Positions 38,101 through 47,900 of a stretch of 64,000 bases of DNA are shown in pieces (the first letter of the stretch is position 1; the number at the start of each line of letters is the position of its first letter). The DNA is from Hyalella azteca (Eukaryota > Arthropoda > Malacostraca > Amphipoda > Hyalellidae), in assembly GCF_000764305.2 (NCBI RefSeq), contig NW_025946489.1, positions 392,551 through 456,550 on the forward strand, read 5' to 3'. The translations under genes were made by a program, and so were the position numbers. The notes under the pieces were generated by a model. That model saw nothing but the letters and a program-made list of their open reading frames with translations, had not been told where the DNA came from and did not search any database.

Positions 38101-38251
38101 CTGTGCGTACTGTACACCAGTCAATCAATTTACTGCCAATTGCAACTGAAGTACTCTCATAAAACCAATTTGGACTAGTACATCCAATTCCATAAACATT
38201 TAATACCTCGGGATTAGACTCCAAAGGAACCCATCTGCTCTGAGAGGCCAT
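32174..38251 (-). CDS. Uchl3: Ubiquitin carboxyl-terminal hydrolase, UCHL3 type, complete
   Basis: Cytosolic cysteine protease of peptidase family C12 that removes small adducts from the C-terminus of ubiquitin (and, for UCHL3, NEDD8). Eight coding exons on the minus strand: 38207-38251, 37427-37438, 34803-34931, 33987-34132, 33295-33436, 32660-32735, 32442-32500, 32174-32260. Reading phases join perfectly to give 231 residues; human UCHL3 has 230. Catalytic residues are all present: oxyanion Gln90 (MKQ), nucleophile Cys96 (GNACG), His169 (DTHFIAF) and Asp184 (YELDG). The start, MASQSRWVPLESNPE, aligns with the family N-terminus. The family's crossover loop lies around residues 148-166. Oddities are a 12-nt second exon and a GC donor after exon 4. 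It lacks the long C-terminal extension of UCHL5/BAP1, supporting UCHL1/3 assignment. Divergent from Dispatched. Confidence 0.96.
33128..33160. repeat. Perfect 13-bp hairpin in UCHL3 intron 5
   Basis: GGGCACAACTCGT (33128-33140) pairs perfectly with ACGAGTTGTGCCC (33148-33160) around the 7-nt loop GATTCCG, within the intron between 32736 and 33294. Confidence 0.8.
33437..33986 (-). other. Uchl3: GC-AG intron of UCHL3
   Basis: Intron 4 starts with GC rather than GT: exon end CAGAG is followed by GCAAGC at 33986-33981. The other donor positions fit the strong consensus AG|GCAAG typical of functional GC-AG introns. The acceptor is GTGTTCACAG at 33437-33446. The join restores an Arg codon and the expected NNAQR-IAWSD reading. 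Confidence 0.85.
37427..37438 (-). other. Uchl3: 12-nt microexon of UCHL3 (VLNK)
   Basis: Minus-strand sequence TTCATATTTCAG|GTCCTGAACAAG|GTGAGC has a good acceptor and donor. The four codons V-L-N-K bridge exon 1 (ending NPE) and exon 3 (starting FLTGLG) in phase 0, reproducing the family consensus NPEVxNxFLxxLG without a gap. Exon 1 itself reads on into GTATTAAATG, which would falsely give VLN as intron read-through, so the microexon is easy to miss. Confidence 0.9.
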
Positions 38252-38889
38252 GATGAAATGCTTCTGGTCGTCCGGCTACAGGTAAACCTCACAGCTTGCT
38301 ATGCAATCAACAACTGTCTTGACTCTAGACTAGACTCTTGAATACGTTGAATTCTTCAATCTGACGTTCCCTGGAGGCGTCACTGTCTGCTCTGTGTCGC
38401 CGAGTCTCTCGTTTCTACCCTAAATCGTCGTTGGGGCCAATATATAGTCTTAATAGTAGTTTTTTCAGCATTATGATAGTCAATAAAGATAGAATAATGG
38501 CTGATTGATATTCAATTTTATTTAATCATAAGTGGATACACTTTCATGCCTATTTACTCCACAAATATATTAAAATTGCCTCTCGGTTGGCGCGATATTT
38601 AGGGTAGTCTCTAACAAATGGGGAAACTTTATATTGTTGTTTCAGACGTAATGTAACCCACAAGTCAAACGACACTGTTACAGACAGGGTGAGCGAGGGT
38701 AGAAAAAATTCAGAAAACTATATTGTTATTCAGTAAGCTTTGATTAGTTTAATGCCTGTGAATAAGCAAATTATATATGATAGCTTTCAAGATTATTTCC
38801 CTTACCTTCTAAGTAAGATTTCAATTACAATCAAAGCCAATTATGTTTACTCGATTCAAGTTGATTGTATCAGTCATATAATCAGTGTA
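38252..38889 (-). promoter_or_regulatory. UCHL3 5' flank with a possible TATA box
   Basis: The region upstream of the UCHL3 start codon. On the minus strand AGACTATATATTGG (TATATA at 38441-38446) lies about 190 bp before the ATG and could serve as a TATA box. The intervening sequence contains no upstream coding similarity. The transcription start is not determined from sequence alone. Confidence 0.25.
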
Positions 38890-39785
38890 GTAGGCACTCA
38901 AGTCTATTAGAATAGAAGTGTAGCCTGTAGGCGTTGATGAAATAGGCCCATGCCCATGGCCTGTTGCCGATTCTTGAACTTTTCGTGACTTGATTCATAA
39001 GGGATCCGGCCTTTGGAACCCAATCTTTCCATAGCTGACGATTGATTGAGATAGCTGCTGGACTTATTAAGTTATTGCCTGGCCCTGGTCTGTAATTTGC
39101 TAGGCATTTTAAGACTGAACATATGCTCCTGCATAGCTTCGTCTAGTCTGTTTTTGAAGATGTTCATACTTGGAGTGTTGACGATGCCATCAGGGAGGCT
39201 GTTCCACATGTCGGTGACTCGGAAGCGAGAAGAAATGTTGTTGCATGAATGTGATCCTACACTTTTTTTTTAGTTTATAGCCATGGCCCCTGGTGTTGGT
39301 TCTTGTTTCAAATTTTAGTAATCCTTCTGGCGTTCTGGGACCTTGTATAAGCTATGAGTATACTTGTATACTTCAATGAGATCCCCACGCAGACGTTGAT
39401 AACTGAGGCTTGGAAGCTTCATAATCTTTAATCGTTCCTCATACGTCATAGGACTTGCCTTTCAAGCCCGGAACTATCCTTGTTGCGCGTCTTTGAAACA
39501 CTCTCTACTAAATTTTTGTCCTTTTCAAATTTTGGTGACCACATGACATTTCCAAACTCTAGGTTTGGCCGTTTGGGTGCACAACAGCAACAAACAAATG
39601 CTTCATTGTTTCTGCTAAATTCTGCATCTAGGAACTCAAAAGAGCGTTTGATTAGTCCAAGTTGTTTATTGGCATTTGGCATTATTAACTTGACCTTCAA
39701 TATGCTTAGAAAATTTCAACTCATTGTTGATTTTAACTCCTAAATCCTTTTCCGTTGTCAACTTTGACATCATCACACACTCTGT
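38890..39785 (-). pseudogene. Non-LTR retrotransposon 3' fragment (C-terminal RT region)
   Basis: Read on the minus strand with frame changes, this encodes the C-terminal part of a LINE reverse transcriptase polyprotein: KDLGVKINNELKFSKHI near 39730, ANKQLGLIKRSFEFLDAE near 39640, FGNVMWSPKFEKDKNLVE near 39540, QRRATRIVPGLKGKS near 39460, RLRGDLIEVYKYTH near 39380 and a Leu/Arg-rich tail to about 38900. These blocks are typical of CR1/jockey-like elements. Several frameshifts and stops are present and the 5' two thirds of the element is missing, as is usual for LINE insertions. Two related fragments occur at 61383-62290. Confidence 0.88.
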
Positions 39786-40555
39786 CGATTCACCTGATCA
39801 CCCGCCTTGTTCGCCCCAGCATAGCCGCCCCATTAGGTTGCATGCGCAGATGATGCATCCCAGGTGGCACCAAATTGGAAGGCTAATGGTAGCACTCTTG
39901 ATCAAGGGATATTTAAATAGTCCGCCCAGTAATTGTAAAGACAAAAAACTGTCTCCCTAGAAATGTTGCTTGTGCATCTTGGATTTCTACGTTATTTATA
40001 TCCTTATTGTCAATAACTGTATATAAAAATTGTGAATTAGTCCATACAGTTTAGAAATCATTAGACTGCCATTAGGGGCTAATGGTCAATTGGCCAGATT
40101 CACAGGTGTTTTTGTACAAATCTTATGTGGCTTTGGTCCAGTTTTCCTGCTTTTACAAAGTTACTTATGTTCTAAACTAGAAGGAACTCAGGGAGATATC
40201 TTGTCTAGTAGGATTCTCATGACTCCAAAACTTGCAAGCTCTAGTTAAAGCTCAGAGGCAGTGTGGAATTTGAAGAAGTCCTTGGGCATTTACATAGCTA
40301 AAAAATATAGCTGACAGTAGCTTAAAAAATATTTACAATATGACAATTAAAAATATTCACATTATCGCAATCAAAAATATTCATATCACATTCGAAAATA
40401 TTCACAAAAACTGATCTTGGCAAATGGTCGTTGGCTACGTGAGACTGTATCAACACTGATGTTACATGTGCATAGTGCCCACATTATCCATCGGCTTTGA
40501 CATCACACGATGAAACTATTTTGTGCACCACAAATAAATGAATAAATAATTAGTA
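39786..40555. other. No gene seen; short tandem repeat inside
   Basis: Intergenic. 40325-40405 holds about four diverged copies of an AAAAATATTCACAATA-type phrase at roughly 25-28 bp spacing. Confidence 0.4.
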
Positions 40556-41830
40556 ATGGGAATTGCCCCAGTGGCTAAAGTGACTGAAGTCCACTGTACC
40601 AAGATTGGAGCAGATAGGTGCAAGTTTGATCCCAGCTCGGTGCACCAGTTTCTGGTCAGAATTGGCAAGGAGACTGGGCAGTTAAGCACAGCAGAATTGG
40701 AGCAGTGAGTTGCAAGTTCAGGCCCGCAACAACCTGTGGATCTTCTGCGATACCGTAAAATGGGGTAACTTCGACCACTTTTTTTTCAAAATGCCATTTT
40801 TTTACTAGATAAGTTAAACTTATAATTGAAACATGCAAAATACAGGTCCATACTCTGGCTTTACTCACCATAAATTGCAGGCTCCTGCCTCTCATAGTTT
40901 TGATGTAATTTCAAAAAAAGTGATGGTCTTTGTTACCCTAGCTCTTGGGGTTTCTTTGACCGGGTGGTAAAATCAATTTTATTTTTTGGTAAAATAACTC
41001 CAAATAACTCCAGGTTGTGGTGCATTGTAGTAGAACTCTTCTAGTTACATATGCAAAAGACAAATTTTAGGAAAGTGTCATAGTTTGCAAATGGGGGGCA
41101 CCACCCCCCATGGGCGAAATGTGACCACCTAATGGCAGCCGTGATGGGTAACATTGACCGGTTTGGAAATTAAGTTAAAATTACAATATATAAGACTGTA
41201 GAGTCTGAAACATAAAGAAAAAACATTAGTAGGTGTATCAAACATAAAATATGTTATATACCTAGGTACCTATGGTAATTTTAACTTAATACTTAACCAA
41301 GCCGGTCAATGTTACCCCGTCACAGCTGCCATTAGGTGGTCAAAGTTCCCCCATTGGGGGGCAGCGCCCCCCATTTGGAAACTATGACACTTTCCTAAAA
41401 TTTGTCTTTTGCATATGTAACTAGAAGAGTTCTACTACAATGCATCAAAAACTGGAGTTATTTTACCAAAAAATAAAAAAATTAGAGGGGGTACTCTGAC
41501 AGGCTTTAAATAGTAGCTCTTTTTCATGGGTCACATTATTAATTTTTTAATTGATTAGATATGCAAACTTTTTAAATCTTTCTATTGTGTTATTTAGCCT
41601 CAATATTAGGCCTTTGATGGCCATCGACAAAATTTTTCTATGTCAAATCGTTTTTGAGTTTTGGGGGTTTTTGTTAAAAAAACGTAAAGTGGTCAAAGTT
41701 ACCCCGCCAGTCAAAGTAACCCCATTTTATGGTACTAAGAATTGGCAACAGGCCTAAGGCCTAATGAATGCTGAAGCTGCTATATTATATATAAATATAT
41801 ATATATTATATTATGTTGATGGAACACTTT
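40556..41830 (+). mobile_element. tRNA-like SINE candidate, copy 1, interrupted
   Basis: GCCCCAGTGGCTAAAGTGAC then GATAGGTGCAAGTTTGATCC resembles Pol III A and B boxes at suitable spacing. The copy continues to CTTCTGCGA (40750), is broken by a 980-bp DNA element, and resumes at CTAAGAATTGGCAACAGGCC (41735) to GAATGCTGAAGCTGCTAT and an AT-rich tail. The same order, ACCAAGATTG(G)AGCAGATAGG to TTCTGCGA to TAAGAAT to CTAATGAACGCTGA, occurs at 60345-61360. The SINE label rests on the A/B box resemblance and dispersion. Confidence 0.55.
40753..41732. mobile_element. Foldback TA-target element (980 bp) inserted in the SINE-like repeat
   Basis: Begins CCGTAAAATGGGGTAACTTC and ends GTAACCCCATTTTATGG, flanked by TA on both sides (40751-40752, 41733-41734). 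Inside is a second, long inverted repeat: arms about 40977-41202 and 41275-41484 with roughly 75 bp between, each containing TAGAAGAGTTCTACTACAAT or its complement and GGGGGGCACCACC-like sequence. Removing 40753-41732 plus one TA restores continuity of the host repeat. No transposase frame is seen, so it must be non-autonomous. A 250-bp derivative is at 44090-44339. Confidence 0.88.
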
Positions 41831-41995
41831 AACTGACTGTGCCTAAACAGAATGTGATATTATCTTATTTAGTCTAACCTACTAAACAATAAAGTAGTTC
41901 CTTTGTTTGCTGCTGCTGGTGCTGCAATATGTTAGTGGGCCTTTCTAGACTTGAAATCTGCTTCACTTCTCATTAAATTTTATAAAATTGAATAA

Positions 41996-43660
41996 TTAGC
42001 CAGCAGCTGTGCCAGCTTGGTTGATTGAGAATTTTGAAGGCAAAGGGCCACAATGAAGTATGGTTTCAAGTCCTTAGGAGCCTAATTCAGCCTAAAAAAT
42101 ATTAGAAATTTATGTTTCTGCATAGATTTCAATGCTGTTAACATTAATAAACTTCAGGGTTGGCAATGATTAAATCAAAATGATTAAATCATGTGATTAA
42201 ATCACTTGATTTTTTTATAAAAAAATCGTGATTTTTTCGATTTTTTTTTATTTTTTCATATATTTAAATATATTGAGTGGCAGTCTTTAATTTATACTGA
42301 GGTATTGTTATTCATGGTTTAGTATAAATGTACTATGAATGACAAATTGGTATATAAACTTGTTGCCTTTAGTGTGTATTAGGTTCCAATAAATTGAATG
42401 TTTTTGGGACAGAGGTATCAAGTGTGCAATACATTGTATGTAGCTAGCAGCTTAGCTAATTCTTATAAGGCTATAAGTAGTCTTTAACTATTTGACTATT
42501 TGTTATATATTGATTACAATATACAATTTAAATGTGTTAGCTAGCTTATACAGGGTGGGGCAGAACTGATTGAGCAGTTTTGAGGTAAAATAAAAGAGTA
42601 ATGGAGGTACATAAAGAAGAAAGTTTATTTTCCTCAAGATTAGCATAACATACCATTTAAAATACCGGTACTTATGTTTTGAAAACAATATCAGGAAGGT
42701 GGGGTTTGTTAGCTGCATCACACTGTTGGAGTTGTTCTCGGAAGTTTCCTACAGCACGTTCACACATATTATGTTAAATATTGGTTTATTGGTCTGAATT
42801 AAATGGGAACAGTGCAGTCAGTCACTCAGTCACTACTAGTAGGTGTGTATAGAAAGGAGAGTCTGGTAGATTTATAGGACATAAAACTAGTAGATCTATT
42901 GACAGTGCTGTGCACTGTGCTATCAGCTACCTATCTGTTATGTGACTTTCAATGTTTAGAAGATCTGCATTCCTGAAGTGTTTTTGTATATTGAAGTCAG
43001 TTAAATGGTCAATATTTAGCTCATTACCTTTCTCCATACAAACTTTACAAAGCTAATGAATAGACTTACCAATAATTGTTTACCCAAAAATCCCTAAGTG
43101 GTAAACACTACCTTGGCCTGTTGGCCATTATTGAAGGCAATAAGTGCCCTTTTTAGCCATCCATTATGATCCATATACTGTTATTGTTAGTTAGGCTAAT
43201 TGCAACATAAAAAATACCACTTCAAAAAGACAAAAAAGTTGAAAAAATCAAAAAAATCATTGATTTTTGATTTTTTTTTATTTTTTTAAAAAAATCAAAA
43301 AAATCGCCAACCCTGATAAACTTCAAGGTCACTCTCTTGTTATAAATACTTGCTAAATAAATTTTAATTTGGCTATCTATAAACATCACTTCAAAACTGA
43401 TTGTTCCAAGTTGGAGCACTCCATTTTCTAGTGACATTTATATCTAAATTATAATTTATTTGGCAAGTATTTCTTGCTCGAGATACTTTGAAGTTTTTCA
43501 ATGCTAATAGCATTGAAATCCATGCAGAAATGTAAATTTTTAATATATTTTAGGCTGAAATTTAGGCTCCTAAAGACTTGAAACCGCACTTTGTCAAGCC
43601 TTTTGCTTTCAAAAAATAAGTTCTTGACCAAGCAAGGCTAGCTGCCACAGCTGCTAGCCC
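41996..43660. repeat. Large imperfect inverted repeat split by a hAT element
   Basis: Left arm 41996-42154 plus 43316-43375 pairs with right arm about 43449-43660. Matching landmarks are CAGCTGTGCCAGC with its complement near 43648, GGTTTCAAGTCCTTAGGAGC near 42063 with its complement near 43575, TTTCTGCATAGATTTCAATGC near 42113 with its complement near 43505, and AAACTTCAAGGT then AATACTTGC(C/T)AAATAAAT on either side of the loop. The left arm is interrupted by the hAT insertion at 42155-43315; removing it restores arm continuity. Class of the outer repeat unknown. Confidence 0.85.
42155..43315. mobile_element. Non-autonomous hAT element with 8-bp target duplication
   Basis: Starts CAGGGTTGGCAATGATTAAA and ends AAAATCGCCAACCCTG. 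Both sides carry the exact 8-bp duplication ATAAACTT (42147-42154 and 43316-43323), the hAT hallmark. The subterminal regions contain GATTAAATC and long A/T runs (poly-T with AAAAAATC repeats). No transposase frame is evident over 1161 bp. Confidence 0.93.
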
Positions 43661-44087
43661 AGCTTGCTGCTGAGTTGATGCTGGCTCCCCCCTTAGGTTC
43701 AGTTGGTGCACAGTTATCTTTTGTTTGGGAAGGTGCTAGTGTGTTGTGCAGTGGTCCGTAAAGAAGCATTGACCGGTTCAACATGTCATAAGACCATGTT
43801 CTTTTATGTTACCTATTGAATTGCACTGTGTTAGTACTACAATCTAACAACCTTGAAATCTGCTGTTATACTTTGCTTGTTTCATAATTAGTTCAATTAT
43901 GCTTGACACAATGTTTTATACATTCTTGTCCTCAAATATAAATTCTACAAATTGTTTACTTTGAAATCAATCTCTATACTCAACTTGACTATATAATTCA
44001 TGAATTTGGGGCTTGTTGTTGTCAGTTTAGTCATTACCTATTATTATTTTTTGGAGTTTGATTTGAAGGCTTTGGGATGGTAGCAGG
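43661..44087. other. No gene seen
   Basis: Intergenic spacer between the inverted repeat and the next MITE; nothing recognised. Confidence 0.35.
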
Positions 44088-44089
44088 TA

Positions 44090-44339
44090 CCGTAAAATGG
44101 GGTAACTTAGACCGGCAGGGTAACTTAGACCGGCGGGGTAACTTAGACCACTTTTCGTTTTTTTAACAAATTTTTGAAATTACATAAAGACTATGAGAGG
44201 CAGGAGCCAGCAATTTATGGTGAGTGAAGCTAGAGTATAGACCTGTATTTTGCATGTTTCAATTCAAGTTTAATTTAGCTAGTAAAAAAATGGCATCATT
44301 TATAAAAATAAAAGTGGTCTAAGTTACCCCATTTTACGG
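44090..44339. mobile_element. 250-bp MITE related to the 40.75 kb element
   Basis: Begins CCGTAAAATGGGGTAACTTA, ends AAGTTACCCCATTTTACGG and is flanked by TA (44088-44089, 44340-44341). Its reverse complement matches the left 175 bp of the 40753-41732 element (through CAAAATACAGGTC, CACCATAAATTGC, CTCCTGCCTCTCATAG) and then the last few dozen bases of that element, so it lacks the internal foldback. The left end has GGGTAACTTAGACCGGC repeated three times. Confidence 0.92.
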
Positions 44340-44341
44340 TA

Positions 44342-44913
44342 GCACACCTCAATTTTTACACTGTTGTATTATGATAATTTCTTTTTTGTTCCTGATATAT
44401 TTCAAAATTTAACAATGACTGGAACATCTTCTGGAACTGGATCACTGCAAATATAGGGTATTGGGTATTAACATTTTATTCATCTTTTCAGAACTAGGAG
44501 TGCTTTATATCAGTGAAGCTTCACCTATACTTGCTATCTTAGGAAGATGGCAGTTATTTGGGACTGGTTCACAACCTCATTCATATGAACTGAATCATGT
44601 TATGGTGAGAGTATTTTATGTATTTATAAGAAGTAATTCTTTTAAGTGATTTGTTCAATAGATTCTTGACAATCTACTTCATAATTCAAGAGTTGTTCAA
44701 GTAAACCTAAAGAATAAAAAGTGAATATTATTTTGTTAATTAAACAAAAATCTGTGGATTTTGTAGAAAATCTTTGGAATCCTGTAGGGAACATATTTAT
44801 TTTCATTGCTGGTGATATGTTTTCACTATTTTAAATTATCAGTAAATAAATATGTTGGAACAACCAGCCCTAAACAAATTCCAGGTTTTGACATTATTTT
44901 ATGTAACCTGCAG
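44342..44913 (+). other. Immediate 5' side of the Dispatched exons
   Basis: No upstream coding exon could be assigned. An apparent exon at 44493-44604 (acceptor CTTTTCAG, donor ATG|GTGAGA) ends in a phase incompatible with the first certain Dispatched exon. An in-frame ATG at 44852 runs without a stop into that exon and is an alternative start. Confidence 0.4.
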
Positions 44914-47900
44914 GTATGACAAGCTGCTCTGCCACCATCCTTATGCCGTTGTGTGCTCTGCAACGGCTGTTGTGGCAGCCTGCTTAGTGATCTCTGTTAC
45001 ACTACAGCAGCTGCCTGCCTTCAATGACCCCTCACTGGTGAAATATTTTCTGTGATATTTACCATTTGTAAAGCAGTCTTTATTAATTGCTATAAAAAGC
45101 AAGTGTGAGCTTGAAATGACTTTACTCATTAAATGACTTTTTAAACTAGCCACTGTGAATCTAATTTTTGAATAGTTTTTGTCAGAGTTTCACCTTATGA
45201 TTTTTCTTACAAGTCTCAGGTATTTTTAGAATGTCTTAAAATGGCTGTTTTTCACTAACCTGTTCTTTCTCAGTATTGTCTCATGTGTTCTTGTTTTAAA
45301 CAGGTAACTAAATTTAAACTTCAACCCCTTATGCACTCCCGTCTAACTTGCTTAATTTTATTTCCTGTCATAATCTGTGAACTCATTGCCTGCAAATGTT
45401 TGACTTAGGCGGAGAAGACACTGGGTTTCAGCTTTTAGCAACAATATTAATTTTTTTTGTTCACAGAAGCTTTTATTGCTCCAAAGCAAACCTCAGTACC
45501 TATATCTTGATGATACATTGTACAAACTCCTTGGAATTTAGCCAAAACCTATGAAGCTCTATAATCTAGATGGAAATAAAATACATTGGGAGTTTGCCTA
45601 CATCTACTAAGTTCCAAATGTGGATGGGAAATTGTGACTCCATTAGATTTGCCAAAATCTATTAGGTTCCATAGGTACCTATAAGAGAAATCATCTCCAT
45701 TATAATTTGGACAACGTCTGGGATGAAGTTACATAATGTAGATGCAAAGTTAACTTTATTGGTACTACAGGGGTTTGAGGCCCGTGGCACGACGGTGAGC
45801 AACAGAGCAGCGGCTTGGAGGGCCATGCTGGAGGCAACCCGTCCTTCAGGACCATTGACAGTGAACCCCACAAAGAAACCTCCTCCGCGGGAGACGTGGC
45901 CGCCTCATCAGCCCAGTGCTCTGAACCCCAGTGAAGGAAACAAACCAAAGCCTAAAGCTGGTGGCAAACATGGCGTGCAGTTCCGCAAGCTACCACACAC
46001 GCACATGGTAAGATTTTCTTTGATAGGTAATTTCTTTAAATGGATTAATTTCTCCTTGAACTTCTTGATATCAAGCACCATAACTGGTAAGTTCATGCGG
46101 TGCTTGAAATATAGAAGTAGATTTCAAGTATAATATTTGAATATATAAATATATATTCAGACGTTCAAATATTTCAAAAGCCAGTCACTAAAAGTGTATA
46201 CTGTTAATTGTCTTGGGCAGATAATCCTGTTCTCTCAACTGAAATATCTAAGTCATCAAGAAACAATGCAGATTGACAAATTTCTTTGTGGGTTATAGAA
46301 GGAACTGAAATATCTGAGCTGTGAGATGTTATAAAACAAAGAAACTTGTATTGCTTGTAAGTCTTTATTATTGCTTAGCGTTTGTAAAAAAATTTGCAGT
46401 AAGCAATAACCTGATACATAAGCTTCTTCTTACCCAATCATCTCAGTGCTCCTGTATTTTAGGGTTATTGTCTACATTGTCGCAGCTAATAATGTATAAA
46501 TTTCAGGCATGCGTCGAAGCTGTGGGAGGAGTTGTCTCGGTTCAGCCTAACTGCTCAAGTGAAGACCTGCAGCGTTTACATGAGCTACACCTGGAGGCAG
46601 GTTCTGCCAAGACTGGTGATGTCATTAACAGATTCAGTGTTAAACTCAACGGCAGTATTGTGAACTTGACCGACATAGATCTGCAAGATGAGGGAGGTAA
46701 TAGATCAAGAAGCAACATTGCAGAAGATGGGGATGATAAATATAAGTCTGCAATTGAGAAGTTGCGGCTCATAGGCTTGAAACAAGACATGCTTCATGGT
46801 CAAGACAGGAAAGACTATCTCACAGTTCACGAACCTCTTGCAAGCTATGACTATTATGAGGTTGAGGATTATGAGTATGAGACAGAGTATGATAATGAAC
46901 ACTCTCATCATGACCATCACCACCTTGCTCCTGACGGCTTTTTCTGTAATCCACCTGTTCCTACATATGCACATGTCATTGTAGGTGTCTCCAGCGCTGT
47001 CTGCTCTACACCGTCATCTGATATCTTATCACCGTTTTCTTTTGCTACGTCTGTTTTCTCAACAACTGATAACAAGGCTGAAAATTCGTCAACTTTAGCC
47101 CCTGATCTCTCCATGTACTCGCTTCTGAGTCTCCCGCACCTTCAGTCCATATGTAAACTAGACCACAGAATACGTGAGGCTCCTGCATTCAACACCATCT
47201 GCGAGCGGTCATCCCCTGAGCAATGCTGTCTGTCTTGGACCATCCCTAACTACGTAGCGTTGCTCACCAACAAGACGCATTGTGATGACATTACTGAAGA
47301 TGATGTCACTTACGTCCGTGGACTGCTTCTGTCATGCGCACGTCACTTTGATCAGAGCATCGAGGGAGGATGTGGCTCACAGTGTTCGCGCCTGCCGCGC
47401 CTCTGTATGAAGTATGATGCCGTCTATACAATCCTGCATTACCTGGCGGATGTTCACTTCATGATGCAGCAGCATGATGTGAGTTCTAACGTTGTTGACA
47501 TCGTTTCTTGACGTTGAATTTTAACTGGATTTACTTTTCATAATTTCTAGACATCTAAAGCCGGTCAATAACTTCGAGATGCGAGTTGAAGAATTTTCTG
47601 TGTATGAAATTGGCTCTATCTAGGTAGTAATTTAGTAAGCTCTCTTTTTACTAAATTTGTCTCGAAATTCATAAGCACATGAACTTCAAAGCAAATTTTT
47701 GTTTCAAAGCAAATGAAGAAAAGCGCCTTCTGAATCTGTCACTGATGGTTGTACGGCTGCTTTTCCACAGTTTGGTGCTGACGCTTCACCCCCTGACTGG
47801 TCCTCCCTGCGCACGAGTGCCATCTTTCTGCCCGTTGCACGCAGCTCCGAGAGCCTGCTGTTCTATGAACAGCTTGCTGGCATGTCGCTCTCTGAGGGAA

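Noticed and set aside
40556..40650. A functional tRNA gene
   Set aside because: Box-like motifs are present but no four-stem cloverleaf with a plausible anticodon stem can be drawn; dispersion and interruption fit a SINE better.
44493..44604. Apparent exon with acceptor and donor upstream of Dispatched
   Set aside because: Joining it to 44914 gives an immediate stop because the phases differ, and the translation resembles no Dispatched N-terminus.
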